Positions 36,495 to 45,895 of a stretch of DNA of 64,000 nt are shown here, in pieces. Every line of letters starts with the position of its first letter. Within the stretch, counting starts at the first letter, position 1. The notes below the pieces were generated by a model that saw nothing but the letters and a program-made list of their open reading frames with translations, did not search any database and was not told the origin of the DNA. Source of the DNA: Sphingobacteriaceae bacterium (GTDB lineage Bacteria; Bacteroidota; Bacteroidia; Sphingobacteriales; Sphingobacteriaceae); the NCBI GenBank assembly GCA_014380615.1, contig JACMJM010000010.1, forward strand, positions 119,468 through 183,467. Direction: 5' to 3'. A program made the position numbers and the translations under genes.

Positions 36495-37075
36495 TACAAC
36501 CCCGTATTATTCCTAAACAACTTCACCGCGATCGCCAGTAATATTATCCCGAAAGCTTTTCTAAGCACACTCAACCCCGCCTGGCCTATCATCTTCTCAA
36601 TCCTGACCACATTTTTAAGTACGATATACACAAACAGCATATTCACAATAACTCCCACCAGGATATTCTGAATATCATACTCGGCACGTAATGAAAGTAA
36701 CGTAGTCATTGTTCCTGCACCGGCAATTAGAGGAAATGCAAGAGGCACAATAGATACCGTTTTAGGAACCTCTTCTTTAAAAAAGTTTATGCCCAATATC
36801 ATCTCCATAGCTATAACAAAGATTACTATCGAACCGGCAATAGCGAATGAAGGAACATCAAGCCCTATCAGTTTTAACAACTCGTCTCCTAAATAAAGAA
36901 AGAGGATCATCAAAACTAGGGCAACCAAAGTGGCTTTTTCTGATTGAATATGGCCCCCTGCTTTTTTTCTTAAAGCTATTACTACAGGTATTGAACCGAT
37001 GATATCAATGATTGCGAAGAGAATCATGGTAACAGATAAGATCTGTTTTTGGTCCAGATTGAAAAAAGTGTTCAT
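36494..37075 (-). CDS. MarC-family integral membrane protein
   Basis: 193 aa with six membrane helices, as in MarC/UPF0056. The N-terminal segment FNLDQKQILSVTMILFAIID and the conserved GAGTMTTLLSL and PLAFPLIAG regions are present. Family function is unproven; small amino-acid transport has been proposed for some members. The stop codon touches the right repeat of the GxxExxY cassette. Single gene, with a possible terminator of the next gene upstream. Confidence 0.88.
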   Translation of the reverse strand: MNTFFNLDQKQILSVTMILFAIIDIIGSIPVVIALRKKAGGHIQSEKATLVALVLMILFLYLGDELLKLIGLDVPSFAIAGSIVIFVIAMEMILGINFFKEEVPKTVSIVPLAFPLIAGAGTMTTLLSLRAEYDIQNILVGVIVNMLFVYIVLKNVVRIEKMIGQAGLSVLRKAFGIILLAIAVKLFRNNTGL

Positions 37076-37157
37076 AATAATGAGTTTTATTGAGGCATTT
37101 TAATAGTCGGTGATGAATCTGGTTAGTTTGCCTGATTCATCAGATAAAACCGGTAAA

Positions 37158-37186
37158 ACAAAAAAGCTCCGGTTTCCCGAAGCTCT
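37158..37186 (-). terminator. Terminator of the upstream APC permease gene
   Basis: On the minus strand AGCTTCGG-GAAA-CCGGAGCT, with one wobble pair, is followed by TTTTTTG. A GNRA-type loop and a T tract make this a standard intrinsic terminator. Confidence 0.75.
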
Positions 37187-37192
37187 TTAAAA

Positions 37193-38707
37193 TTATTCAA
37201 CAATTTTAGGATTGGGATCATCGGGTGTTACTACTTTATGTTGTGTTCGTAAAATCGAATGATTTTTGCTGTAGCCAAAATATATAATAAAGCCAATTAA
37301 AAGCCATCCTCCTAATCTCGCCCAGTTGGTCCAGCCAAGTCCGTAAATCATAGCACCGCACACTAAAATACCCAAAATCGGCACAAATGGCACCCAAGGG
37401 GTTTTAAACTGACGAGGAAGTTCAGGGTTTGTTTTTCTAAGAACAATTACCGCAACGCAAACTAGCATAAATGCGAAGAGAGTGCCGATACTAGTCATAT
37501 CACCCACAATATCACCTGGTACAAAAGCAGCAAAGAGGCCAACTAAAATTAAGATGAACCAGTTGGCTTTATAAGGCGTTTTAAACTTAGGATGAATTTC
37601 GCTAAACATTTTTGGCAGCAATCCATCCCGGCTCATCGAGTAAAACACCCTTGATTGGCCTAATAACATTACCAAAATTACTGAGGAAAATCCGGCAAGG
37701 ATGGCTACTGTTACAAACTGAGCCAGCCATTTATACCCGGTCATGTATTTCTCTATAGCAAAAGATACAGATGCTTCTTTTCCGGTTGTTCTGAAATCTT
37801 CGAGCGTCGCCACACCGGTTAATACGTGAGCAAAAAGAATATAGAGAACGGTACAAACCGCTAAAGAACCAAGAATACCGATGGGCATATCGCGTTTAGG
37901 ATTTTTGGCTTCTTGTGCTGTCGTACTCACCGCATCAAAACCGATAAACGCGAAGAATACAACTCCAGCGGCTCCTAAAATTCCCATGATACCTCCAAAG
38001 TTGTGTGCTACCCCATGATCATCAACAAAAGTTGATGGTTCGGGGATGTAGGTAGCATGATTCACTGGGTTAATAAAACCCCAGCCAATGGCTATAATTA
38101 GAACTACAATTGCAACTTTAGTGATTACAATGATTCCATTTACAAACGCCGATTCCTGAGTTCCCTTTATCAGTAGCATAGTTAATAAGGTAACTATTAC
38201 TAATGCTGGGATATTGATAATTCCATTTACACCATCCATAGAATGCTGGAAAGGGGAGTGGCTATATTCATAAGGAATTGGTGGCATATTTAGCACCGAG
38301 ACCAGGAGGTTATTTAAATATTCGCTCCATGCAATTCCTACGGTAGCCGCGCCCACAGCGTATTCTAGAATCAAATCCCAACCTATTATCCAGGCAATTA
38401 ATTCGCCCATGGTGGCATAACTATAGGTATAAGCACTTCCCGCAATAGGGATTGATGAAGAAAGTTCCGCATAACACAAACCTGCCAGGGCACAGCCAAT
38501 TGCCGCAAGTATAAAGCCATAAGTAACCGATGGTCCGGCATATTGAGCCGCAGCTGAAGCAGTTCTCACAAACAATCCTGCGCCTATAATTGCTCCAATC
38601 CCTAAAGCAACCAAAGATGTAGCTGATAAGGTACGCTTCAACCCTTTGTCAGATTCAGCCGAATCTTCCAGAAGCTGATTAATCGGTTTCTTGATAAATA
38701 AACTCAT
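37193..38707 (-). CDS. APC-superfamily amino acid permease (CAT-like)
   Basis: 504 aa, about twelve to fourteen membrane helices. The first-helix motif ALGIGAIIGAGLFVRTA and the segment FFAFIGFDAVSTTAQEAKNP are hallmarks of cationic-amino-acid-type APC permeases. Substrate is not decided; arginine or other cationic amino acids are possible, and an agmatine pathway lies a few kilobases away. It has its own terminator. Confidence 0.9.
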   Translation of the reverse strand: MSLFIKKPINQLLEDSAESDKGLKRTLSATSLVALGIGAIIGAGLFVRTASAAAQYAGPSVTYGFILAAIGCALAGLCYAELSSSIPIAGSAYTYSYATMGELIAWIIGWDLILEYAVGAATVGIAWSEYLNNLLVSVLNMPPIPYEYSHSPFQHSMDGVNGIINIPALVIVTLLTMLLIKGTQESAFVNGIIVITKVAIVVLIIAIGWGFINPVNHATYIPEPSTFVDDHGVAHNFGGIMGILGAAGVVFFAFIGFDAVSTTAQEAKNPKRDMPIGILGSLAVCTVLYILFAHVLTGVATLEDFRTTGKEASVSFAIEKYMTGYKWLAQFVTVAILAGFSSVILVMLLGQSRVFYSMSRDGLLPKMFSEIHPKFKTPYKANWFILILVGLFAAFVPGDIVGDMTSIGTLFAFMLVCVAVIVLRKTNPELPRQFKTPWVPFVPILGILVCGAMIYGLGWTNWARLGGWLLIGFIIYFGYSKNHSILRTQHKVVTPDDPNPKIVE

Positions 38708-38765
38708 AATGCAATATAATGTAAATATTGATAAGGTTTTAAGTCCCTAACGATCACTGGTATGC

Positions 38766-40967
38766 TTATTTAAGCGATGTTATCGCCGATTTAACTTCAG
38801 TAACCCTCACTTCTTTTTTAATCTCTGATTTTATCGCAGTAGTGTCATTTCCATCCACATGTATATGCGGGGCGATAATCAGCGAAACTATCGACATAAG
38901 TTTAATCAGAATATTCATCGACGGTCCGGAAGTATCTTTAAACGGATCTCCTACGGTGTCGCCGGTTACAGAGGCTTTATGTGGTTCTGATTTTTTATAA
39001 TAGGTTTCACCGTTAATCTCAACACCTTTTTCGAACGATTTTTTTGCGTTATCCCATGCACCACCTGCGTTAGACTGGAACATTCCCATTAAAACGCCCG
39101 ACACTGTAACGCCTGCTAAAAGGCCCCCTAAAACTTCAGGCCCGAAAGCGAAACCTATAATGATCGGAACGATAAGCGCAATAGCACCCGGTAACATCAT
39201 TTCACGCAATGATGCTTTTGTAGAGATAGCAACGCATTTTTCGTATTCGGGTTTAGCTTTGTATTCCATAATGCCCGGAATCTCTCTAAACTGTCTGCGA
39301 ACTTCCTGTACCATATCCATTGCCGCACGTCCAACTGCCGAGATACATAAGGCCGAGAAAATATAAGGAATCATTCCGCCCACAAACAAGCCCGCCAGTA
39401 CATCAGCTTTATAGATGTCGATCCGGTCGATACCTGCTATACCCACGAAAGCCGCAAACAAAGCCAGGGATGTTAGTGCTGCTGAAGCGATAGCAAAGCC
39501 CTTACCAGTTGCTGCCGTTGTATTTCCAACAGCATCCAGGTTATCAGTGCGGTGGCGAACCTCCTCGGGTAACTGACTCATTTCCGCTATTCCGCCCGCA
39601 TTATCTGCGATTGGCCCGAAAGCATCAATAGCTAACTGCATTGCGGTTGTTGCCATCATGCCCGCTGCCGCGATTGCTACACCATATAATCCTGCGAAGT
39701 AGTAAGAACCATAAATACCTGCCGCTAAAACAAGAATCGGGAGTACAGTTGATTCCATACCAACAGCCAGACCAGCAATAATATTAGTTGCGTGCCCGGT
39801 TGAAGATTGCTGAATAATCGAATTTACCGGACGTTTGCCCATAGCGGTATAGTATTCGGTGATAATACTCATCAGCGTTCCGACAATTAAACCCACCATA
39901 ATTGAAAGGAATACGTCGGTGCTGGTAAAATCATATCCTCTGATGGTCATAGTATCTGGCAATAACCATTTAACCGCTAAAAAGGATGCGATCGCCGTCA
40001 TTACGATAGATGACCAGTTACCCATATTGAGTGCATTTTGTACACTATCAGTTTCTTCTTTTATTTTTACAAAGGATGTCGCTACGATCGAAAAGATTAA
40101 TCCCAGTCCCGCAATTAACATTGGAAGAAGGATAGGAGCTATTCCGCCGAAATTATCGGCTGATTGTATTTCCCTTCCAAGAACCATTGTAGCTAAAATG
40201 GTGGCAACATAAGAACCAAAAAGATCGGCACCCATACCTGCTACGTCACCTACGTTATCGCCTACGTTATCGGCAATTGTTGCCGGATTTCGCACATCAT
40301 CTTCCGGGATACCGGCTTCAACTTTTCCTACCAGATCCGCACCTACGTCGGCGGCTTTAGTGTATATACCACCGCCTACACGGGCAAAAAGTGCGATAGA
40401 CTCGGCACCTAATGAAAATCCGGCAAGCACTTCCAGCGCTTTCTCCATTTCATGGCCGTTTACGTCGCCACCAGTTTGCACCACATACATCTGGTAAAAG
40501 ACGATAAACAAACTTCCAAGGCCTAGTACTGCCAGCCCTGCTACGCCAATACCCATTACACTGCCTCCGGTGAAAGATACTTTTAAGGCTTGCGCCAGGC
40601 TTGTACGTGCCGCATGTGTTGTTCTTACGTTTGCTTTGGTAGCGATATTCATGCCTATATATCCCGCAAAGGCAGAAGTAAAGGCCCCAATCAGAAAAGA
40701 GATGGCTATTACCGGACTGGATGTTTCGACCATGGCACCGGAAAAAGCCAAAATAATCGCCGCAATAACGGCAAAGTACCCCAATACTTTCCATTCTGCT
40801 TTTAGAAAAGCCATGGCACCATCGGCAATATAGCCGGCCAGGGTTCGCATGTTTTCGTCACCAGCATCCTGTTTAATTACCCATGCCGATTTATACAGCA
40901 TTACCAAAATGCCGATTATGCCAAATAATGGAATGGTGTAAATTAAATTGTCTTGTAAAATTTGCAT
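38766..40967 (-). CDS. hppA: Membrane-bound ion-translocating pyrophosphatase
   Basis: 733 aa, sixteen predicted helices. The pyrophosphate site is intact: [20 protein letters not shown] and [20 protein letters not shown] hold the Asp/Lys/Mg ligands. The segment [16 protein letters not shown] has Ala where K+-independent enzymes have Lys, which points to the K+-dependent branch, within which Na+ or mixed Na+/H+ pumping is common. It uses PPi from biosynthesis to energise the inner membrane. A perfect sigma-A promoter lies upstream. Confidence 0.95.
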   Translation of the reverse strand: MQILQDNLIYTIPLFGIIGILVMLYKSAWVIKQDAGDENMRTLAGYIADGAMAFLKAEWKVLGYFAVIAAIILAFSGAMVETSSPVIAISFLIGAFTSAFAGYIGMNIATKANVRTTHAARTSLAQALKVSFTGGSVMGIGVAGLAVLGLGSLFIVFYQMYVVQTGGDVNGHEMEKALEVLAGFSLGAESIALFARVGGGIYTKAADVGADLVGKVEAGIPEDDVRNPATIADNVGDNVGDVAGMGADLFGSYVATILATMVLGREIQSADNFGGIAPILLPMLIAGLGLIFSIVATSFVKIKEETDSVQNALNMGNWSSIVMTAIASFLAVKWLLPDTMTIRGYDFTSTDVFLSIMVGLIVGTLMSIITEYYTAMGKRPVNSIIQQSSTGHATNIIAGLAVGMESTVLPILVLAAGIYGSYYFAGLYGVAIAAAGMMATTAMQLAIDAFGPIADNAGGIAEMSQLPEEVRHRTDNLDAVGNTTAATGKGFAIASAALTSLALFAAFVGIAGIDRIDIYKADVLAGLFVGGMIPYIFSALCISAVGRAAMDMVQEVRRQFREIPGIMEYKAKPEYEKCVAISTKASLREMMLPGAIALIVPIIIGFAFGPEVLGGLLAGVTVSGVLMGMFQSNAGGAWDNAKKSFEKGVEINGETYYKKSEPHKASVTGDTVGDPFKDTSGPSMNILIKLMSIVSLIIAPHIHVDGNDTTAIKSEIKKEVRVTEVKSAITSLK

Positions 40968-41009
40968 AAATAAGCGTTCGAGTTAGTTTAATTGTTAAGT
41001 GTAAAAAGT

Positions 41010-41040
41010 CAAAATTAAAATTGTAAATCAGTTTTGCAAA
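41010..41040 (-). promoter_or_regulatory. Perfect sigma-A promoter of hppA
   Basis: On the minus strand: TTTG (41040-41037), exactly 19 bases, TAATTTTG (41017-41010). The leader to the ATG at 40967 is about 40 bases. Confidence 0.8.
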
Positions 41041-41144
41041 TTAATAGTGTAAAAACTACACTTTAGCTGGGCTGGAAATAAATCGTGTTTCCGAGTTTGT
41101 AATTTTAAATTATCTTAGAAGCCGCATAAGTTAAGAAAATTATC

Positions 41145-42587
41145 ATGACAGAACCACAGGAAAATTTAACAATGAAACGCGAACTCGGTTTGCTCGACGC
41201 AACATTATTAGTAGCGGGAAGCATGATCGGCTCGGGTATTTTTATCGTAAGCTCCGATATGCTGAAGGATGTTGGGTCCTCGGGCTGGTTAATTTTGGTC
41301 TGGCTTATCACCGGGTTGATGACTTTAATAGCCGCAATAAGTTACGGCGAACTAAGCGGAATGTTTCCTAAAGCCGGAGGGCAGTATGTTTATTTAAAGG
41401 AAGCTTATAATCCTTTAATAGGCTTTTTATACGGATGGAGCTTCTTTACAGTGATTCAAACAGGCACAATCGCTGCGGTAGCGGTTGCCTTCGGGAAATT
41501 TTTGGGCTATCTGAATGAAGATTTTGGTGATGGGAATACGCTTATTCAACTATCCGATAGTTTTAAAATTTCAGCCGCCCAGGCCGTAGGTATAGTTTTG
41601 ATTATACTTCTTACCTACATTAATACACGCGGAATAAAAACGGGAAAAATTATTCAGACAAGTTTCACGGCTACCAAATTGATAGCACTTTTCGGCCTTA
41701 TAATTTTCGGTTTTCTGGCAGCTAACTCCGATATATGGAATCAAAACTGGCAGGATGCCTGGACTATGAAGCAGCATATAAGCCGCATTGAAGCGGGCAG
41801 TACAGGAAATAATTGGGTTGATTTGATTGGTGTTTCAATCCTGGGAGCTTTTGCCGCTGCAATGGTGGGGAGTATTTTTAGCAGCGATGCCTGGAATAAC
41901 GTAACGTTTATCGCGGGTGAAGTCAGGAATCCGCAACGTAACATTGGTTTAAGCCTTTTCCTCGGTACTTTAATCGTTACTCTGATATATGTTGCCGCGA
42001 ATGTGATGTATATATCTGTACTACCCATCGAACAACTGGCTTTTGCGAAAGATAATCGTATCGCTTTATCGGTAGCCACCCAGGTTTTCGGAACCTTCGG
42101 CACTACTCTCATCGCTATAATGATAATGGTTTCTACTTTCGGATGTAATAACGGATTAATTTTATCGGGAGCGAGAGTGTATTATACCATGGCAAAAGAC
42201 GGACTTTTTTTTAGTAAAACAGCCTCACTAAATAAGAACTCTGTTCCCGAGTTTGCGCTATGGATACAGTGTGTTATGGCTTGTATTTTATGTTTAAGCG
42301 GTAAATACGGCGATCTTCTGGATATGATTTCTTTCGTAGTGGTATTGTTTTATGTGTTAACGATTATCGGTATTTTTATTTTGAGGAATAAGAGGCCAGA
42401 TGCTGAACGGCCTTATAAAGCCTTTGGCTATCCCTTTTTGCCCGCTTTATATATCGTTATGGGCATTACTTTCTGTACACTTCTAATCAAGTTTAAACCC
42501 GAATATACCTGGCCCGGATTAATTATCGTTTTAATTGGTTTGCCTGTTTATTATATCTGGCGGAGGACAGCTATTGCGGAAAAATAG
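41145..42587 (+). CDS. APC-superfamily amino acid permease (LAT-like)
   Basis: 480 aa, twelve predicted helices. Helix 1 motif LLVAGSMIGSGIFIVSSDML and the central SDAWNNVTFIAGEVRNPQRN mark the L-type/LAT branch of APC transporters. It differs from the CAT-like permease on the other side of hppA. An in-frame Met at residue 11 is another possible start. Together with downstream aguB and aguA on the same strand it might import arginine or a polyamine precursor; this is inference. Confidence 0.9.
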   Translation: MTEPQENLTMKRELGLLDATLLVAGSMIGSGIFIVSSDMLKDVGSSGWLILVWLITGLMTLIAAISYGELSGMFPKAGGQYVYLKEAYNPLIGFLYGWSFFTVIQTGTIAAVAVAFGKFLGYLNEDFGDGNTLIQLSDSFKISAAQAVGIVLIILLTYINTRGIKTGKIIQTSFTATKLIALFGLIIFGFLAANSDIWNQNWQDAWTMKQHISRIEAGSTGNNWVDLIGVSILGAFAAAMVGSIFSSDAWNNVTFIAGEVRNPQRNIGLSLFLGTLIVTLIYVAANVMYISVLPIEQLAFAKDNRIALSVATQVFGTFGTTLIAIMIMVSTFGCNNGLILSGARVYYTMAKDGLFFSKTASLNKNSVPEFALWIQCVMACILCLSGKYGDLLDMISFVVVLFYVLTIIGIFILRNKRPDAERPYKAFGYPFLPALYIVMGITFCTLLIKFKPEYTWPGLIIVLIGLPVYYIWRRTAIAEK

Positions 42588-42621
42588 TTAATATTGGCCC
42601 TGATTAAAATTCGTATTTCGT

Positions 42622-43365
42622 ATGCCCCTAAGAGAAGAGTTAGAAGCTAATGGAAATTGGCTGTTTGTAAGAAGAAGCTGGCTTCCTATATTGTTATATC
42701 CTGTTGCTGTTGCGGTTCTTTATTTTTATTTAGACGCGGCATATCCCAAAATAACAGATCTGGTTTGGTGTGTTATATGTCTTGTAGTCTCATTATTGGG
42801 CTTGGTAATAAGAGCAATCACAATCGGCTTTGTACCCCTGGGTACTTCTGGCCGTAATACAGACGGCGGACAGGTTGCCGAGGTTTTAAACCAAAAAGGC
42901 ATCTACTCAACAGTACGCCACCCATTATATTTAGGTAATTTTTTAATGTGGTTAGGGCTTTTTATGTACCTGAGTATCTGGTGGTTTGTTGTGATCTGTT
43001 CTTTGGCTTACTGGATCTATTATGAAAGGATCATGATTGCTGAAGAGGAATTTCTAAGAAAAAAATACGGTTCTACATACGAATTATGGGCATCTAAAAC
43101 TCCGGCCTTTATTCCCGATTTTTCCCTTTGGAAATCTGCCGACCTTTCTTTTTCTGTAAAAAATGTATTAAAACGCGAGTACAATGGATTGTTGGCTGTA
43201 GCGGTAACATTTTCGATTTTTAATGTTACAGCCCATTACTTCTATGATGAGGCCTTTAAGCTAGACTGCTTTTGGCAGGTTGTTTTAATTATCAGCTCAA
43301 TTCTTTTTATAACATTACGCACACTAAAAAGGCATACCCGGGTGTTACATGTAGAAGGCAGATAG
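42622..43365 (+). CDS. Membrane methyltransferase of the isoprenylcysteine/phospholipid methyltransferase type
   Basis: 247 aa with about five to six helices. The AdoMet-binding signature of ICMT/PEMT proteins is present: YSTVRHPLYLGNFLMW, then YYERIMIAEEEFLRKKYG near residues 133-152. Substrate is unknown. NCBI-style names for similar proteins include lipid A 1-phosphate methyltransferase, but nothing here proves that. It lies 34 bases after the LAT permease and 64 before aguB, so these may form an operon. Confidence 0.8.
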   Translation: MPLREELEANGNWLFVRRSWLPILLYPVAVAVLYFYLDAAYPKITDLVWCVICLVVSLLGLVIRAITIGFVPLGTSGRNTDGGQVAEVLNQKGIYSTVRHPLYLGNFLMWLGLFMYLSIWWFVVICSLAYWIYYERIMIAEEEFLRKKYGSTYELWASKTPAFIPDFSLWKSADLSFSVKNVLKREYNGLLAVAVTFSIFNVTAHYFYDEAFKLDCFWQVVLIISSILFITLRTLKRHTRVLHVEGR

Positions 43366-43407
43366 GGTATCTTGATTTGCTGTGACAAAAATTAGATTTT
43401 CAATTTT

Positions 43408-43415
43408 TAATTTTG
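43408..43415 (+). promoter_or_regulatory. Promoter -7 element of aguB
   Basis: TAATTTTG is a full match to TAnnTTTG. It lies 14 bases before the aguB ATG at 43430. The upstream TTTG is badly spaced. Confidence 0.4.
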
Positions 43416-43429
43416 CCTAAAGGGAATTA

Positions 43430-44302
43430 ATGAAGAAAAACGTTAAAGTTGGGTTGGTGCAAACGACCTGTACCGCCAGTAAGGAAGAGAACCTTGCGAA
43501 GGCGATTGTAAAAACGAGAGAAGCCGCCGCAAAAGGTGCGCAAATAGTTTGTTTACAAGAGCTTTTTACTTCATTGTATTTCTGCGATGAAGAGAATTAT
43601 GATAATTTTTTACTTGCGGAAGCAATTCCCGGGCCTTCATCCAATGCTCTGGCGGATGTAGCAAAAGAATTAAACATCGTAATCATCGCATCTTTATTCG
43701 AAAAAAGGGCCGAGGGCTTATATCATAATACTACAGCAGTTCTCGACGCCGACGGATCTTACCTTGGGAAATATCGAAAAATGCACATTCCTGACGATCC
43801 GGGTTATTACGAGAAATTTTATTTTACTCCGGGAGATCTGGGTTATAAGGTCTTTAAAACTAAATATGCAACCATCGGAGTATTGATTTGCTGGGATCAA
43901 TGGTATCCCGAAGCAGCGAGAATTACTTCGTTAATGGGGGCCGAGATCTTATTTTATCCAACCGCGATTGGCTGGTCATCATCTCAGGAAGTTGATGTAA
44001 ATACCGAGCAATACAATGCTTGGCAAACCATTCAGCGCAGTCATGCGGTTGCAAACGGGGTGTATGTGGTGAGCGTTAACCGTACAGGTGACGAGGGCCC
44101 TATGAAATTCTGGGGCGGGTCGTTTGTTTCAAACCCATTCGGGAAAGTTTTATATCAGGGTTCTCATACCGAAGAGGAGATCCATGTCGAGGAACTTGAC
44201 TTAAATAAATCAGATAGTTATCGTACACATTGGCCGTTTTTAAGAGACAGGAGAATTGATTCTTATGAGCCGATTACAAAAAGATATTTGGATGAGGGGT
44301 AG
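43430..44302 (+). CDS. aguB: N-carbamoylputrescine amidase
   Basis: 290 aa nitrilase-fold enzyme. The catalytic triad is visible: Glu in VCLQELFTS, Lys in YRKMHIPDDPGYYEKFYF, and Cys in IGVLICWDQWYPEAARI. The last two motifs match plant and bacterial N-carbamoylputrescine amidases closely. It releases putrescine, CO2 and ammonia from N-carbamoylputrescine, the product of AguA. aguA lies 455 bases downstream on the same strand, separated by the four-helix-bundle cassette. Confidence 0.93.
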   Translation: MKKNVKVGLVQTTCTASKEENLAKAIVKTREAAAKGAQIVCLQELFTSLYFCDEENYDNFLLAEAIPGPSSNALADVAKELNIVIIASLFEKRAEGLYHNTTAVLDADGSYLGKYRKMHIPDDPGYYEKFYFTPGDLGYKVFKTKYATIGVLICWDQWYPEAARITSLMGAEILFYPTAIGWSSSQEVDVNTEQYNAWQTIQRSHAVANGVYVVSVNRTGDEGPMKFWGGSFVSNPFGKVLYQGSHTEEEIHVEELDLNKSDSYRTHWPFLRDRRIDSYEPITKRYLDEG

Positions 44303-44309
44303 TTGTTTA

Positions 44310-44380
44310 GACGGGAAGTCCGAAAGTCGGAAAGTCCGAAAGTCGGAAAGTCGGAAAGTCGGAAAGTCGGAAAGTTCGGG
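44310..44380. repeat. Left repeat of the four-helix-bundle cassette with an octamer array
   Basis: GACGGGAAGT (44310-44319) is the exact inverse of 44768-44777. It runs into seven AGTC(C/G)GAA octamers plus one degenerate copy, AGTTCGGG (44317-44380). The array is pure enough to allow slippage. Confidence 0.75.
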
Positions 44381-44404
44381 TAGGATGTATCATTTGATAA
44401 GAAT

Positions 44405-44758
44405 ATGGGCTTTAAGTTTGAGAATTTAAAAGTTTGGCAGAAAGCACTTGAACTGGCTGATAACATCGACCAATTAACAAAGACTTTTCCTAAAGAAGAA
44501 CTCTACGTTTTAACATCTCAAATTAAACGTGCGGCAGATTCAATATCTTTAAATATCGCAGAGGGTAGTACTGGTCAAAGCAATCCGGAGTTTAAAAGAT
44601 TTCTAGGATATGCTATAAGATCAAATGTTGAGGTTGTGGGCTGTCTCCACCTGGCGAAAAGGAGAAGAATTATTGAGGACGAAAAGTTTTTAGTTTTGTA
44701 CAAATCTTGCGAGGAAATACTTGTAATGTTAAATGGATTAAAAAATTCTTTGAAATAA
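44405..44758 (+). CDS. Four-helix-bundle protein (23S rRNA intervening-sequence family)
   Basis: 117 aa. It starts FKFENLKVWQKALELADNID and continues YVLTSQIKRAADSISLNIAEG, the hallmark of the S23 ribosomal / 23S rRNA IVS protein family, a pentameric helical bundle of unknown role. No rRNA gene is nearby. Its stop overlaps the aguA start in TAATG, so aguA may depend on its translation. It is bounded by inverted GACGGGAAGT repeats, so it looks inserted into the aguB-aguA operon. Confidence 0.9.
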   Translation: MGFKFENLKVWQKALELADNIDQLTKTFPKEELYVLTSQIKRAADSISLNIAEGSTGQSNPEFKRFLGYAIRSNVEVVGCLHLAKRRRIIEDEKFLVLYKSCEEILVMLNGLKNSLK

Positions 44759-45834
44759 TGTCAATGAACTTCCCGTCTTCCGGTCATCCTGACTTCCCAA
44801 CTCCCAAACAATTAGGCTATTACTTTCCGGCCGAGTTTGCCAAACATGAAGCTACCTGGTTAAGCTGGCCCCATAAAGAGGAGAGTTGGCCGGGAACAAT
44901 TCATAAAGTTTATCCGGCTTACAGTCAGTTTGTAAAGATCCTTACCCTGAGCGAAAAGGTGCGTATCAATGTTGCTAACGAGCAATTGAGAGAATCTGCG
45001 ATTGTCCATCTGCAGACAGCCGGTGTTGATTTAAGCCAGGTGGAATTCTTTTTTCACCCAACCAACGATGCCTGGTGCCGGGATCATGGTCCTGCTTTTT
45101 TGGTTAATCCGAATTCAGATATTAAGAAAGTCATCGTCGACTGGGGGTATAATGCCTGGGGCAATAAGTATCCGCCTTTTGATTTAGATGATGTTATCCC
45201 GTCGCTTATCGGCAAGCATTTCGATATCCCGGTATTTCATCCAGGAATAGTGATGGAAGGTGGGTCAGTGGAGTTTAATGGTAAAGGAACCGTTTTAACA
45301 TCTACCTGCTGTTTGTTAAATGAGAACAGAAATCCGCATCTTAACCAAAATCAGATAGAGCAATACCTTTCGGATTATTATGGCATTGACCAAGTGCTAT
45401 GGGTAGATGAAGGAATCGTTGGAGATGATACGGACGGCCATATCGACGATACTATCCGTTTTGTAAATGAAGATACCGTGTTGAGTGTTGTCGAGACCAA
45501 AGTAGAGGATGCTAATTACGACCTGTTGCAGCAAAACTTAAAATCTTTAAGCAAGATGCGACTTCTTAACGGTAAGCAATTGAACGTAATTGAATTGCCC
45601 ATGCCGGATGATGTAGTGTATGATGGTATGCGTTTACCCGCATCGTATGCTAACTATTATATCAGCAACGGACATGTAATTGTGCCGACTTATCGTTCGG
45701 ATAAAGATGAAAAAGCACTTGAGATTATCAGCCAATGCTATCCCGAAAGGGAAGTTGTGGGTATTGATTCGACGGAAATTATTTGGGGCTTAGGCAGCTT
45801 TCATTGCTTAAGTCAGCAGGAACCTGCTGTATAA
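44758..45834 (+). CDS. aguA: Agmatine deiminase
   Basis: 358 aa from the ATG at 44758 (a second ATG is at 44764; an ATG-free extension back to 44707 would overlap the preceding gene). Family motifs: PAEFAKHEATWLSWPHKEES, NDAWCRDHGPAFLV, catalytic His in DDTDGHIDDTIRF, and nucleophile Cys in LGSFHCLSQQEPA. It converts agmatine to N-carbamoylputrescine. The first dozen or so residues (including NFPSSGHPDFP) are encoded by the right repeat of the four-helix-bundle cassette, so the native N-terminus has been replaced or extended. Confidence 0.94.
   Translation: MSMNFPSSGHPDFPTPKQLGYYFPAEFAKHEATWLSWPHKEESWPGTIHKVYPAYSQFVKILTLSEKVRINVANEQLRESAIVHLQTAGVDLSQVEFFFHPTNDAWCRDHGPAFLVNPNSDIKKVIVDWGYNAWGNKYPPFDLDDVIPSLIGKHFDIPVFHPGIVMEGGSVEFNGKGTVLTSTCCLLNENRNPHLNQNQIEQYLSDYYGIDQVLWVDEGIVGDDTDGHIDDTIRFVNEDTVLSVVETKVEDANYDLLQQNLKSLSKMRLLNGKQLNVIELPMPDDVVYDGMRLPASYANYYISNGHVIVPTYRSDKDEKALEIISQCYPEREVVGIDSTEIIWGLGSFHCLSQQEPAV
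44768..44806. repeat. Right repeat of the four-helix-bundle cassette, inside aguA
   Basis: ACTTCCCGTCTTCCGG followed by TGACTTCCCAACTCCC. The first ten bases are the exact inverse of 44310-44319, and GACTTCCC is the inverse of GGGAAGTC. It is translated as part of the AguA N-terminus. Confidence 0.65.
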
Positions 45835-45848
45835 ATCTCGAGGATGAA

Positions 45849-45887
45849 TTAACATTCCACAAGTTTCGAACTTTTGGAATGTTTTAA
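45849..45887. terminator. Bidirectional terminator between aguA and folC
   Basis: AACATTCCACAAGTT (45851-45865) pairs with AACTTTTGGAATGTT (45869-45883) with one mismatch around a 3-base loop. It lies between convergent gene ends; the T tract is short. Confidence 0.65.
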
Positions 45888-45895
45888 CGATAATC

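Noticed and set aside
36267..36671. 134-codon plus-strand frame across the GxxExxY gene and marC end
   Set aside because: It is antisense to two genes with clear family motifs and its product has no recognisable features.
44310..44380. CRISPR-like array
   Set aside because: The units are contiguous octamers without spacers.
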